A DNA stretch of 64,000 nt from Hymenobacter baengnokdamensis (lineage in GTDB: Bacteria > Bacteroidota > Bacteroidia > Cytophagales > Hymenobacteraceae), in NCBI RefSeq assembly GCF_008728635.1, contig NZ_CP044285.1, positions 744,001 to 808,000 on the forward strand, written 5' to 3'. Positions 25,822 through 33,890 of this stretch are shown one piece after another (positions within the stretch are counted from its first letter, which is position 1; every line of letters begins with the position of its first letter). The notes beneath the pieces are model-generated. The model had not been told where the DNA came from. It did not search any database and saw nothing but the letters and a program-made list of their open reading frames with translations. A program made the translations under genes and the position numbers.

Positions 25822-26577
25822 TTAGGCGGTTATCGTTCGGTGTTCGTTCATCTCATTCATCAGTTCCCGCGCCGCCGCGCCGGCGTCTTCCGCCTGCCAG
25901 ATGCTGCGCGAGGCATTAATCAGCAGCCCGCCGCCAGCGGCCAGCAGGCCCGCTTTCAGCACGGCCGCCAGGTCGCCGCCCTGCGCGCCGATGCCGGGCA
26001 CCAGGAACCACTGCGTGGGGCAGAGCTGGCGCAGGCGGCCCAGCGCGGCCGCGTTGGTAGCGCCGGCCACGAGGCCGATGTTGTGGTGGGTGGCGTCGAG
26101 GTCGGCCAGCATCCGGGCGGTGAAGTCGCTCACGGGCTCGCCGGTTTGCAAAATCGCGTCCTGCACGGCCGACTGGTTGGAGGTCTTGGCCAGGGCGAAC
26201 ACGAACTTGCCGGGGCGGGCGAAGGGCACCACCGCATCAGCGCCCATGTAGGGGTTCACCGTCACGGCATCGGCCCCGAGCACGTCGTAGGCAAACTGCG
26301 CGTAGTGCATGGCCGTGTTGGCAATATCGCCAAACTTGCCATCCAGGATAACCGGAATGCCGGCGGGCACGCTCGCAATGGTCTGGCGCAGCAGCTGCAC
26401 CCCGTTGTCGCGGCTCAGGAAAAAGGCCAGGTTGGGCTTGAAGGCGGCGGCGTAGGGCGCCGTTTCGGCAACTACCTGGGGCAAGCGGCGCGTCACGTCT
26501 TCGTCGGAGCCGGTAGGGTCAAGGCCTACGCAGAGCAGCGTATTGGCCTGGGCAACGCGGGTGAGGAGCTTTTGCAT
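25822..26577 (-). CDS. pyrF: Orotidine 5'-phosphate decarboxylase
   Basis: OMP to UMP. A 251-aa protein of the longer bacterial subfamily: LLCVGLDPTG, FKPNLAFF, and the catalytic VILDGKFGDIANT with the Lys and Asp of the active site. Then VNPYMGADAV, FALAKTSNQSA and FLVPGIGAQGGDL. It is the first full gene of the minus-strand pyr-pur cluster, about 300 nt after its promoter, with a leader ORF and terminator in between. Confidence 0.94.
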   Translation of the reverse strand: MQKLLTRVAQANTLLCVGLDPTGSDEDVTRRLPQVVAETAPYAAAFKPNLAFFLSRDNGVQLLRQTIASVPAGIPVILDGKFGDIANTAMHYAQFAYDVLGADAVTVNPYMGADAVVPFARPGKFVFALAKTSNQSAVQDAILQTGEPVSDFTARMLADLDATHHNIGLVAGATNAAALGRLRQLCPTQWFLVPGIGAQGGDLAAVLKAGLLAAGGGLLINASRSIWQAEDAGAAARELMNEMNEHRTITA

Positions 26578-26595
26578 AGTAGGTGCTGAGTGGGG

Positions 26596-26673
26596 GTAGC
26601 GTGGAGGCTGCGAGTCCGCGCGTTGCTTCGTTGAACCACGTTCTCACGCGCGGACTCGCAGCGTCCACGCTGC
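26596..26673. repeat. GTAGCGTGGAGGCTGCGAG-type palindrome upstream of pyrF
   Basis: Arms 26596-26623 and 26646-26673 are complementary with few mismatches. It lies in the transcribed leader of pyrF, downstream of the proposed attenuator, so it would form a second strong hairpin in the mRNA just before the start codon. Confidence 0.8.
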
Positions 26674-26717
26674 TTAAAACCGGGTAAAAACAAAAGCCTT
26701 ATGCGCCGGCCGGGCAC

Positions 26718-26747
26718 AAAAAAACCGCCTCAACTACTTGGGGCGGT
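26718..26747 (-). terminator. Candidate attenuator terminator in the pyrF leader
   Basis: Minus-strand stem ACCGCC / GGCGGT (26747-26742 / 26729-26724), a 12-nt loop and seven T residues starting at 26724. It lies between the cluster promoter and pyrF, not behind any gene, and overlaps the stop codon of a leader ORF. This is a premature terminator rather than a gene-end one. Confidence 0.7.
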
Positions 26748-26852
26748 GAATCGGAAAAATGAAGAAAACGAAACAGTAAACGAAGAAAAAACGGTGGCAA
26801 ATGCCTTCCGGATTTTCCACAGAACGGCCGGCTGGCCAGCTCCGCGCATCAT
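26730..26852 (-). CDS. Candidate leader peptide of the pyrF operon (40 aa)
   Basis: ATG 26852 (a second ATG directly follows) to TGA at 26732-26730. The peptide is basic at first, then Phe/Ser/Val-rich (ATVFSSFTVSFSSFFRF at residues 19-35), because the mRNA here is a long U-rich tract. The stop lies in the loop of the attenuator terminator, so a ribosome close behind RNA polymerase would cover the 5' arm. This matches the design of the E. coli pyrBI leader (44 aa, also Phe-rich). Not a structural gene; translation is unproven. Confidence 0.6.
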   Translation of the reverse strand: MMRGAGQPAVLWKIRKAFATVFSSFTVSFSSFFRFTAPSS

Positions 26853-26880
26853 CCACTGGTGGTTGAGTGTGTTCACACTG

Positions 26881-26910
26881 CAAAATTACAAGCACTGTTT
26901 TGGGGGGCAA
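26881..26910 (-). promoter_or_regulatory. Promoter of the pyrF-pur cluster
   Basis: On the minus strand, TTG (26910-26908), a 19-nt spacer and TAATTTTG (26888-26881), a perfect TAnnTTTG box. Transcription would begin near 26875, about 23 nt before the leader ORF and about 300 nt before pyrF. Confidence 0.65.
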
Positions 26911-27035
26911 GGCTAACTTTTCAGCAAAAACTATTTTTCACCTTTTTACAAAAGTGTTTTTCTGCGCTGCGCCAGGATTTTAGCGCATTTTTGCCCCTGG
27001 CCGCCGAGTTAAAAAAAGTTGTCTTCCCCAGCGGC

Positions 27036-27068
27036 TTTGCACCTGCACCTAATACTGCCGTAACTTTG
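27036..27068 (+). promoter_or_regulatory. Plus-strand promoter with no gene behind it
   Basis: TTTG (27036-27039), a 21-nt spacer and TAACTTTG (27061-27068), both full consensus. The next gene on this strand is kilobases away; a strong terminator follows after about 60 bp. Confidence 0.5.
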
Positions 27069-27073
27069 GCTCT

Positions 27074-27170
27074 TTATTCCGCATAAGTGGCCAGCTGGCT
27101 ACTCCTTCACGCTTAGTGAATTGCGCACAAAAAAGCTCGCTGCCTCAGTCTGAGGCAGCGAGCTTTTTGT
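27074..27170 (+). ncRNA. Candidate small RNA of about 95 nt
   Basis: Defined only by the consensus promoter at 27036-27068 and the terminator at 27129-27168. No ORF longer than a 9-codon GTG frame lies between. It is not a tRNA and matches no RNA family I recognise. It runs convergent to the S1/P1 nuclease gene. Confidence 0.35.
27129..27168. terminator. Near-loopless bidirectional terminator
   Basis: 19-bp arms (27130-27148 / 27150-27168) around a single T, with A6 on the left and T5 on the right. The arms contain AGCTCGCTGCCTCAG. It ends the minus-strand nuclease gene and any plus-strand transcript from 27068. Confidence 0.85.
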
Positions 27171-27217
27171 ATAGAATGCCAGGCGGAGGCTTCCGGTCTT
27201 ATTATGGTCTGAAGCAC

Positions 27218-28003
27218 TTATTTAAATGCCTCGTTGAGCACGGCCGCCAGCCGGATACCGGCTTGCTGAATGCGCTGCTTCATCATATCGGCGTGGGCCG
27301 GGAAGTAGCGAAAATCGGGGTTGGGGTTCTGAGCAGCCTCGGCGTAGAGCTGAGTAGCCAAGGTGTACGATTCAAACAGCCACTCGGCGGGGTCGGCAGT
27401 AGCCTGCCAGTTTTTGCGCAGGGCTTCGGGTATTACACTATACTGCTGACCCATCTCGGTGTAGGTCAGGCCCTGGTAGTCGAGCAGGCCGCTGTCCCAG
27501 AGGCTGTGCAGGTTGGTATCCTTGCCCCGGTACGTCATTTTAATATCATTGCCGCCTTTGTCTTCGGCGCGGCTCACGTGCATGGGCTGGTGCACATCGC
27601 CCACGATGTGCACTACGAAGATGAGCGCCTCGGCCCGCTGCTCGCGGGTTTTGGCCGGGTCTTTCATCTCCTTGATTTTCAGCAGCAGAATGTTATAGGC
27701 ATTAGCCTCCGTCTGCGCCTTCACCGTCGTAATAAACTGGTCGTGGGCCAGCCCCAGCGGGGTATTCACGTAGTGCCAGGGGCCGGTTTCCTTATACTGA
27801 GGCAGGTAGCGCATCTCGTCGGGCTGGGTGCTAACGAGCGTGAGCGTCTGCGTGCCGAGCAGGTCGGCTACTTGGCGGCGGGCTTTTTCAGAAAGGTGGT
27901 GTTCAGCAATGTTGCCGATGGCGCGGTGGCCTTCCACGCCCCACGCCCAGAGGCGCAGCGGCAGGGCGGCCAGCACGACCAGCGAAAGCAAAATCTTGTT
28001 CAT
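27218..28003 (-). CDS. S1/P1-type zinc-dependent nuclease, secreted
   Basis: I start at ATG 28003 (MNKILLSLVVLAALPLRLWA), a signal peptide whose cleavage exposes Trp21 as the N-terminus, as needed for the trinuclear zinc site of this family (the N-terminal Trp is a ligand). Further zinc ligands are visible in WGVEGHRAIG, WHYVNTP, FVVHIVGDVHQPMHV and GGNDIKM, with NLHSLWDSGL nearby. At 261 aa it has normal length. It probably degrades single-stranded nucleic acids in the periplasm or outside the cell. A GTG at 28033 is rejected because it lies in a leader hairpin. Confidence 0.88.
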   Translation of the reverse strand: MNKILLSLVVLAALPLRLWAWGVEGHRAIGNIAEHHLSEKARRQVADLLGTQTLTLVSTQPDEMRYLPQYKETGPWHYVNTPLGLAHDQFITTVKAQTEANAYNILLLKIKEMKDPAKTREQRAEALIFVVHIVGDVHQPMHVSRAEDKGGNDIKMTYRGKDTNLHSLWDSGLLDYQGLTYTEMGQQYSVIPEALRKNWQATADPAEWLFESYTLATQLYAEAAQNPNPDFRYFPAHADMMKQRIQQAGIRLAAVLNEAFK

Positions 28004-28018
28004 TGGGTAGTAATAAAA

Positions 28019-28060
28019 GACCGGCAAGGACACCTTGCCGGTCAGGGGGTTGCAAAGGTA
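28019..28060 (-). promoter_or_regulatory. Nuclease promoter -7 box and 5' leader hairpin
   Basis: On the minus strand, TACCTTTG (28060-28053) is followed by the 11-bp hairpin GACCGGCAAGG-tgt-CCTTGCCGGTC (28043-28019) and TTTT, then ATG 28003. The message would therefore start almost at the hairpin. It may stabilise the 5' end or act as an early terminator. Confidence 0.5.
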
Positions 28061-28074
28061 TGCCGAAGGCCGGT

Positions 28075-28671
28075 TTAGTCTTCCGTAAAAATATCAGCCC
28101 GCTCCAGGGCCAGGCCGGGCAGCGCAGCTACCGGGATAGGGCCGGGCTCGATGCATTCGCCGGCCAGCTTATACTTCTCCTTTTCAAGTACATAAGCCGT
28201 TATCGTCTTCAGGCCGGGATACACAATCCACTACTCCTGCACACCGTTTTCTTCGTAGAGGTCGAACTTAGTTTTCGTATCGCGGCTGGTGTTACCAGGC
28301 GATACGATTTTGATAATCCAATCGGGGGCGCCCAAGCAGCCTCGGTCATCAAGCTTGGCTGGGTCGCATACCACGTAGATGCCGGGCTGCACTACGCTGC
28401 GGATTTGCTGGTCACCGTTGGCCCCACACCTTACCAGCCGCACATCCAAAGGAGCGTGGTACACCTGGCAAGGCTTACGGCGTCAATATTGGTGAATTGT
28501 ACTGAATACATTCCCAGAATATGCCTGATGTAATCGGTTCGGCCCCACCAGCGGCCGCATAACCTTGCCCTTGATAAGCTCGACAAACTCGTCAAATTTC
28601 CACGTCAGCTAATCGGTGTAGGTATACGTCTTATTAAGGTCGAGCTGCGAAAACTGCGTGATGGGTTCCAT
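28075..28671 (-). pseudogene. Uma2 family (DUF820) nuclease-like gene with three in-frame stops
   Basis: Reading from ATG 28671 in one constant frame gives MEPITQFSQLDLNKTYTYTD, then a stop, LTWKFDEFVELIKGKVM, a second stop, the central GAPDWIIKIVSPGNTSRDTK, LYEENGVQE, a third stop, and WIVYPGLKTI through to ADIFTED and the natural TAA. Length and both ends match intact Uma2 proteins. Two stops are TAG where Uma2 proteins usually have a Tyr. No frameshift is needed to align it, so decay by point mutation looks recent. Confidence 0.8.
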
Positions 28672-28713
28672 AGCGAGCGCCAAATGGTACTGACGTAAGG
28701 ATACCCGTAGGCG

Positions 28714-30126
28714 CTAAAACTCGACGTGTACCCGCAGGGCCACCACGTGCACCGGCCCCGGCAGGCGGCTGGTGTTATAGCCCGGATTAAGAATAACCTG
28801 GTAATCAGGGCTCAATGCCGCGTGGTAGCGAGGAAAATCGATGCTATAATATATTTCTCCTATATATTCCAAACCATAGTCCAGCTGGCCGTCACCCAGA
28901 ATGAAGCCCGAGCCGCCGGCGGCCAGGTAGGCGCGGTGCTCGGGCGAAAGGCCATTGGCCACCAGGGCCACGCCGAGGCGGTCGGTGGCCCGATGCCAAC
29001 GGGCACCGGTGCTGGTAGCGCCCACACTCAGGCTATGGTCGATTTCGGTAAAAGCCCAGGTTTCGTTATGGCCATCGTTGTAGCTAAGGCGGCCAAAGAG
29101 GCCTACTTCTTTGCTGATTTCCTGCTCGGCATTGACCACAAAGCCGTATTTGGTGCGGCCGTCCGTTCGGGTGGCCGTTACGTCGGGCTGCGCCAGGCCC
29201 GCCTCGCGCACGGCCAGCGTATAGCTGCCCATTGCTGCCTGGTTGCGAAAGCCCAGCAGGCGCAGCGTGCCGGTATGGCCGCGCATTTTATAGACTTTGG
29301 TTAGCTCTAGCGTTTCGGAGTGCGCCTTCCGAACGTTGAAATCCAGAATGGGGCCGTTGGCTTCCGTTGGCATCAGCGAAGAGCTGGCGCGCAGGGCCAG
29401 GCCGGGGGTTACGTACTCGACCACTGCCCCGGCAGTGTAGCCGCGCACGTTGGCGGGGTAGTCCCAGGCACCGGCGCTCATCAGGCTCCAGTTGAAAAAC
29501 TGGGTGCGGGGGTCGTGCGAGTAGCTGTTTTGGTCGAAGTAGTCCGCAATACCAAATTTGCCGACGTTCAGGGCCAGGTAGCGGGCCGGGCGGCTGCCCT
29601 TGAGCTGATTGAAGTCGTCGTCGTCCTGCTCCCGAATAGTGCCCAGCGCCCACACCTGGCGGAGAAAAAGCCGCGCCAGATACACCTGCGGCGAAGGGTC
29701 GCCAATCCGAAAGGTCTCCCCGTTGGGCGCGCCCCCGATGCCGGTAGCGCCGCTTAGGCCACTACCGCCCGCTACCTCGGGGTTGAAATAAACTGCCGCT
29801 CCCTTCCATAAGCGCCGCCCGATAAAGAGCGTGGTCGTAAGCGACAGCTTGGCACTTTCGCGGGCTTTCAGGCTAAAAGGGCCTTCGTAGCTGGGGCTCA
29901 GGTCGTTGTGCCACTGCTGAATGATGGTCTGCTGAAAGTGTACGCTCCAGTTCTCATCTTTTTCCTGCTCGCGGTGAATCGGCTCCTGGGCTGATGCGGC
30001 CGGCACCTGGCTGGGCGCCGGCGTAGCTGATGCCGGCGGGGTAACCTGCCCTTGGGCAAATGCCCGCCCAGCTAGTAGTACTCCGCAGGCAGCAAGGCCC
30101 AACGGGCGTAAAGAGTAGCGTAACAT
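28714..30126 (-). CDS. OprB-like carbohydrate porin
   Basis: An outer-membrane beta-barrel of about 470 aa. It has a signal peptide (MLRYSLRPLGLAACGVLLAGRAFA), a Pro/Ala/Gln-rich linker, then alternating amphipathic strands from WSVHFQQTIIQQWH to the terminal VALRVHVEF with a C-terminal Phe. DRLGVALVANGLSPEHRAYLAAGG and LDYGLEYIGEIYY resemble OprB-type porins. It would let sugars or other small solutes cross the outer membrane; the substrate cannot be told. The start is taken at ATG 30126; one at 30135 adds 3 residues. Confidence 0.75.
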   Translation of the reverse strand: MLRYSLRPLGLAACGVLLAGRAFAQGQVTPPASATPAPSQVPAASAQEPIHREQEKDENWSVHFQQTIIQQWHNDLSPSYEGPFSLKARESAKLSLTTTLFIGRRLWKGAAVYFNPEVAGGSGLSGATGIGGAPNGETFRIGDPSPQVYLARLFLRQVWALGTIREQDDDDFNQLKGSRPARYLALNVGKFGIADYFDQNSYSHDPRTQFFNWSLMSAGAWDYPANVRGYTAGAVVEYVTPGLALRASSSLMPTEANGPILDFNVRKAHSETLELTKVYKMRGHTGTLRLLGFRNQAAMGSYTLAVREAGLAQPDVTATRTDGRTKYGFVVNAEQEISKEVGLFGRLSYNDGHNETWAFTEIDHSLSVGATSTGARWHRATDRLGVALVANGLSPEHRAYLAAGGSGFILGDGQLDYGLEYIGEIYYSIDFPRYHAALSPDYQVILNPGYNTSRLPGPVHVVALRVHVEF

Positions 30127-30243
30127 CAAATCCAAGAAATTACCGCAAAGTGCACGGCCGGCAAAGATAAGCCCTCCTGCCTGCCTGACAGCAGCTTTGC
30201 GGCTTACTTACCCAGAGGCTACTTTCATATTTTTTGGCAGAAG

Positions 30244-31635
30244 CTAAAGCAAGGTGCCGTGCAAAAAAGCATAGGCCACCGTGAAGTAGATAACCAGCCC
30301 GGTCACATCGACCAGCGTAGCCACGAACGGGGCCGACGAGGTGGCCGGGTCAAAGCCTACCTTTTTCAAAATAAGCGGCAGCATGGAGCCGGCCAGCGAG
30401 CCCCAGAGCACGATGCCCACCAGCGCAAAGCCTACCGCCAGGGCCAGCGGCACCCAGTGCGGGCCGTAGTCGCGCAGGTGCAGGCCCTGCCACACCGCGA
30501 TGCGAATGGTACCCACAATACCCAGAATGACGCCCAGGGCCAGGCCCGCCAGCAGCTCGCGGCGCATCACCTGCCACCAGCGGCTCACGCTTACTTCGCC
30601 CAGGCTCATGGCCCGGATAATGAGCGAGGTAGCCTGCGAGCCCGCATTGCCGCCACTGCTGATAACCAGCGGCACAAACAAGGCCAGCACCACGGCTTTT
30701 TCGATTTCGCCCTCAAAAAAGCCCATGGCCGTGGCCGTAAACATCTCGCCCAGAAACAGCACCACCAGCCAGCCGGCGCGCTTCTGCACCATTTTGAGCA
30801 GCGGAATCTGCAGATACGGCTCGTCGAGGGCTTCGGAGCCGCCGAGCTTCTGGATTTCCTTGGTGTCTTCGCGCTCGCGCAGCGCCACAATGTCGTCGAG
30901 GGTCACAATGCCGAGCAGCACGCCGTGGGCATCGGTTACGGGCAGGGCTACGCGCTGGTGGCGCCGGAAGTCGGCCAGCGCATCGTCCTGGTTTTGCTGA
31001 GCCCGCAGGCACACGAAGCGCCGGTCCATGAAATCGCGGACGTGCCCGGTGCGTGGAGCCACCAGAAACTCCCGAATGTGAATATCGTCCAGCAAAACAC
31101 CCTTATCGTCAATCACATAGAGCATGGTCACCGTTTCGGCGCTGGCCCCGTGCTGCCGAATGTAGTCGAATACCTGCTCGGTGCTCCAGTCTTCGCGCAG
31201 GGCAATGTAGTCGGGCGTCATCAGCCGGCCCACGCTGTCGTGCGGGAAACCCATGAGCTCCAGCGCCACGCGGCGCTGCTCGGGGCCGAGGCGCTCCACC
31301 TGGGTGCGCACAAACTCGGGCGGCAGGCGCTCAAACAGCCCCGTGCGGTCGTCGGGGGCCATATGGTTGAGAATGTCGGTGAGCTGCTCGGGCGCCAGGT
31401 GGCTCAGCAGCCGGTTTTGGGCCGAGGGGGTGAGGTACTCAAACACCCGCGTGGCCTGCGGCAGCGGCAGCAGCCGAAACAAAATCAGCAGCTCGGCTTC
31501 GGGTCGGTTGGTTATCAGGTGGGCCAGGTCGGGGGCGGCCAGGCTGGGCAGCAAGGTCTTAAGCCCCAGGAAGTCGCGCGCGGCGAGCATTTCCCGGAGC
31601 TTATCGGCGGTAGTCAGAGTCGAGGCAGGAGCCAT
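30244..31635 (-). CDS. mgtE: Magnesium transporter MgtE
   Basis: Mg2+ channel of the inner membrane. The N-terminal cytoplasmic superhelical domain (about 15-120) is followed by a CBS pair (about 125-250: GRLMTPDYIAL, VTDAHGVLLGIVTLDDIV) that closes the channel at high Mg2+. The C-terminal five-helix pore carries PLVISSGGNAGSQA and FVATLVDVTGLVIYF, including the conserved pore Asp. I start at ATG 31635 (MAPASTLTTAD), 463 aa; upstream codons in the same frame look non-coding. It is downstream of the M13 peptidase gene. Confidence 0.93.
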   Translation of the reverse strand: MAPASTLTTADKLREMLAARDFLGLKTLLPSLAAPDLAHLITNRPEAELLILFRLLPLPQATRVFEYLTPSAQNRLLSHLAPEQLTDILNHMAPDDRTGLFERLPPEFVRTQVERLGPEQRRVALELMGFPHDSVGRLMTPDYIALREDWSTEQVFDYIRQHGASAETVTMLYVIDDKGVLLDDIHIREFLVAPRTGHVRDFMDRRFVCLRAQQNQDDALADFRRHQRVALPVTDAHGVLLGIVTLDDIVALREREDTKEIQKLGGSEALDEPYLQIPLLKMVQKRAGWLVVLFLGEMFTATAMGFFEGEIEKAVVLALFVPLVISSGGNAGSQATSLIIRAMSLGEVSVSRWWQVMRRELLAGLALGVILGIVGTIRIAVWQGLHLRDYGPHWVPLALAVGFALVGIVLWGSLAGSMLPLILKKVGFDPATSSAPFVATLVDVTGLVIYFTVAYAFLHGTLL

Positions 31636-31719
31636 AAGGGCGGGCAAAAACAGTATTTCGCCCGCAAATACGCAACTCCTCCACAAATCGCCGTACCTGG
31701 CAGATTACCAACCTTTAAA

Positions 31720-33762
31720 TCACCAAATCTTCACGCGGGCCGAATCGGGCCGGTACATTTTTTGGCCGGGCTTCACCCCAAAGGCATCGTAGAAAGCTGG
31801 CACGTCGGCCATCGGGCCGTTTACGCGGTACTGGGCCGGCGAATGCACGTCGGTCAGCAGCTGCGAGGCCAGGCTTTCGTCGCGCACCTGCATCTGCCAG
31901 CCCAGCGCATAGCCCAGGAAGTAGCGCTGAATGGGCGTAAGACCGCCGATTTTCTTGCCTTCCTGGTACTGCTTGGTTTTCTTGAACGCATCGAGGCCGA
32001 TGACAATGCCGCCGAGGTCGGCAATGTTCTCGCCGGCCGTGGCCTTGCCGTTGATGTGCATGCTGTCGAGCAGCGTGTAGCTGTTGAACTGCCGCACGAT
32101 GCCCGCCACGCGCTGGTTGAAGCGCTGGCGGTCGGCCTTGCTCCACCACTCGTGCAGGTTGCCGTGGGCGTCGTACTGGCTGCCCTGGTCATCGAAGCCG
32201 TGGGTCAGCTCGTGGCCGATGGTGCTGGCCCCGGCGTAGCCATACACCAGCGCATCGTCGGCGTCGGCGTCGAGCAACGTGGGGATGGCAAAGGCCGCAG
32301 CGGGCAGCACAATCTCGTTGTTGCTGGGGTTGTAGTAGGCGTTGTAGGTCTGGGGCGTCATGCCCCACTCGGTGCGGTCTACGGGCTTGCCCAGCTTATG
32401 CAGCTGGTAGTTGTACTGCCACTGGTTGGCGCGCATTACATTGGCAGCCAGCGAGCTGCGGTCAATCTGCAGGTTCGAGTAATCTTTCCACTTATTCGGG
32501 TAGCCCACCTTGGGCATAATGGCGTGGAGCTTATTCTGGGCCACTACCTTGGTAGGTGCGCTCATCCAGTCCACGTTTTTGATGTGCTCGGAAAACGACG
32601 ACATCACGTTTTTCACCAGGGTATCGTAGCGGGCCTTGGCCTCGGGCTTGAAGTACTCCTTCACGAACAGCTGGCCCAGGGCATCGCCCAGGGCGTCTTC
32701 CTCCATATCGAGCACGCGCTTCCAGCGGGGGCGCATGGCCTTGGCGCCGCGCAGCTGCGTGCCGTAAAACTTGAAATTCTCCTCTACGAAGGGCTGGCTG
32801 AGGGTTGGGGCGTACTCGCGGGCCACTTGCCAGGTAAGGTAAGCCTTCCAGTCGTCCACCGGCCTGGTTTTCAGCAGCTGGGCCACGGTCTGGTAAAACT
32901 CCGGCTGGCCTACAATCACGGTATCGACGCTGGTGGCACCCAGCTGACCAAACCACGACTTCCAGTCGATACCGGGCGTCAGCTTGTCGAGCTGGGCCAG
33001 GGTCATCTTGTTGTAATTCTTGTACGGGTCGCGCAAGTCCGCGAGCTTGCGCGACGACCTGGCCAGGGTGGTTTCCAGCGCCATTACCTTCGCGGCGCTG
33101 GCGTTGGCGGTGGTCGAGTCCTGGCCCAGCAGCTTAAAGATGTTGCTCATGTGGCGCACGTAGGCGCGGCGAATGCCCTTGGTGCGGTTATCGGTGTTGA
33201 AGTAGTAATCGCGGTTGGGCAGGCCCAGGCCGCTCTGGTGCAGGTACAGCGCCATCTTGTCGCTGTTTTTCTCGTCTTGCCCCACGCGTGGGCCAATGAG
33301 GGCCCGCACGCCCAGCTGAATTTCGTGGGCCACCACCGCCGGTACATCAGCCGCCGTTTTGATGGCCGCGATGCGGTCCAGCTCGGGCTTGATAGGTGTG
33401 TACCCCAGCTGATTAGCCTTCAGCGAGTCGAGGCCCACGGCCCAGAAGTCGCCGATTTTCTGCTGGTTAGAGCCCGCCGCCGCTTTGGCTTTGGCGGCCT
33501 CTTCGCTGGTTTGACGCAGGCGCGCATATACCTCTTTCTGTACCTCAATGCCAATACCTGAGTTGCTTTCCGACGCCGGAATGGGGTGGGCCTTCAGCCA
33601 GCTGCCGTTGGCGTAGCTGAAAAAGTCGTCGCCGGGCGCTACCGTCGTATCGAGCGCCGCCTTGATAATATCGGGCCGGCCACTGCTGGCCGTGGAGGTC
33701 GATGATGAGTGACAGGCGGTGCCCAAGGCCGCGAGCAGCGATAAGTACGCGTATTTTTTCAT
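31720..33762 (-). CDS. M13 family (neprilysin/PepO) metallopeptidase lipoprotein
   Basis: A 680-aa zinc peptidase. I start at ATG 33762, which gives a lipoprotein signal (MKKYAYLSLLAALGTAC, Cys17). PGDDFFSYANGSWLKAHPIP is the family N-terminal signature. The zinc site is HELTH (517-521), with the third ligand Glu in ENIADLGG (578-585), about 60 residues later as usual. GLDAFKKTKQY and the C-terminal RPDSARVKIW also match. It probably degrades short peptides in the periplasm. The stop is 84 bp from mgtE. Confidence 0.92.
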   Translation of the reverse strand: MKKYAYLSLLAALGTACHSSSTSTASSGRPDIIKAALDTTVAPGDDFFSYANGSWLKAHPIPASESNSGIGIEVQKEVYARLRQTSEEAAKAKAAAGSNQQKIGDFWAVGLDSLKANQLGYTPIKPELDRIAAIKTAADVPAVVAHEIQLGVRALIGPRVGQDEKNSDKMALYLHQSGLGLPNRDYYFNTDNRTKGIRRAYVRHMSNIFKLLGQDSTTANASAAKVMALETTLARSSRKLADLRDPYKNYNKMTLAQLDKLTPGIDWKSWFGQLGATSVDTVIVGQPEFYQTVAQLLKTRPVDDWKAYLTWQVAREYAPTLSQPFVEENFKFYGTQLRGAKAMRPRWKRVLDMEEDALGDALGQLFVKEYFKPEAKARYDTLVKNVMSSFSEHIKNVDWMSAPTKVVAQNKLHAIMPKVGYPNKWKDYSNLQIDRSSLAANVMRANQWQYNYQLHKLGKPVDRTEWGMTPQTYNAYYNPSNNEIVLPAAAFAIPTLLDADADDALVYGYAGASTIGHELTHGFDDQGSQYDAHGNLHEWWSKADRQRFNQRVAGIVRQFNSYTLLDSMHINGKATAGENIADLGGIVIGLDAFKKTKQYQEGKKIGGLTPIQRYFLGYALGWQMQVRDESLASQLLTDVHSPAQYRVNGPMADVPAFYDAFGVKPGQKMYRPDSARVKIW

Positions 33763-33890
33763 GTAAAAAACAGATGACCAGCCGAGTGCCAGCTTTGCCA
33801 TGCAATAGTAAGCCGAAGGTTGAATTATTACCGCATGGGCGAAACTTTGCGGCCAAACGTTGCACACTCCAAACATTGTATTTTTTCTAT

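Noticed and set aside
30259..33561. A 1100-codon open frame on the plus strand
   Set aside because: It lies antisense to mgtE and the M13 peptidase gene, both certain. The translation is His/Gln/Gly/Val-rich without motifs, the usual mirror of GC-rich coding DNA.
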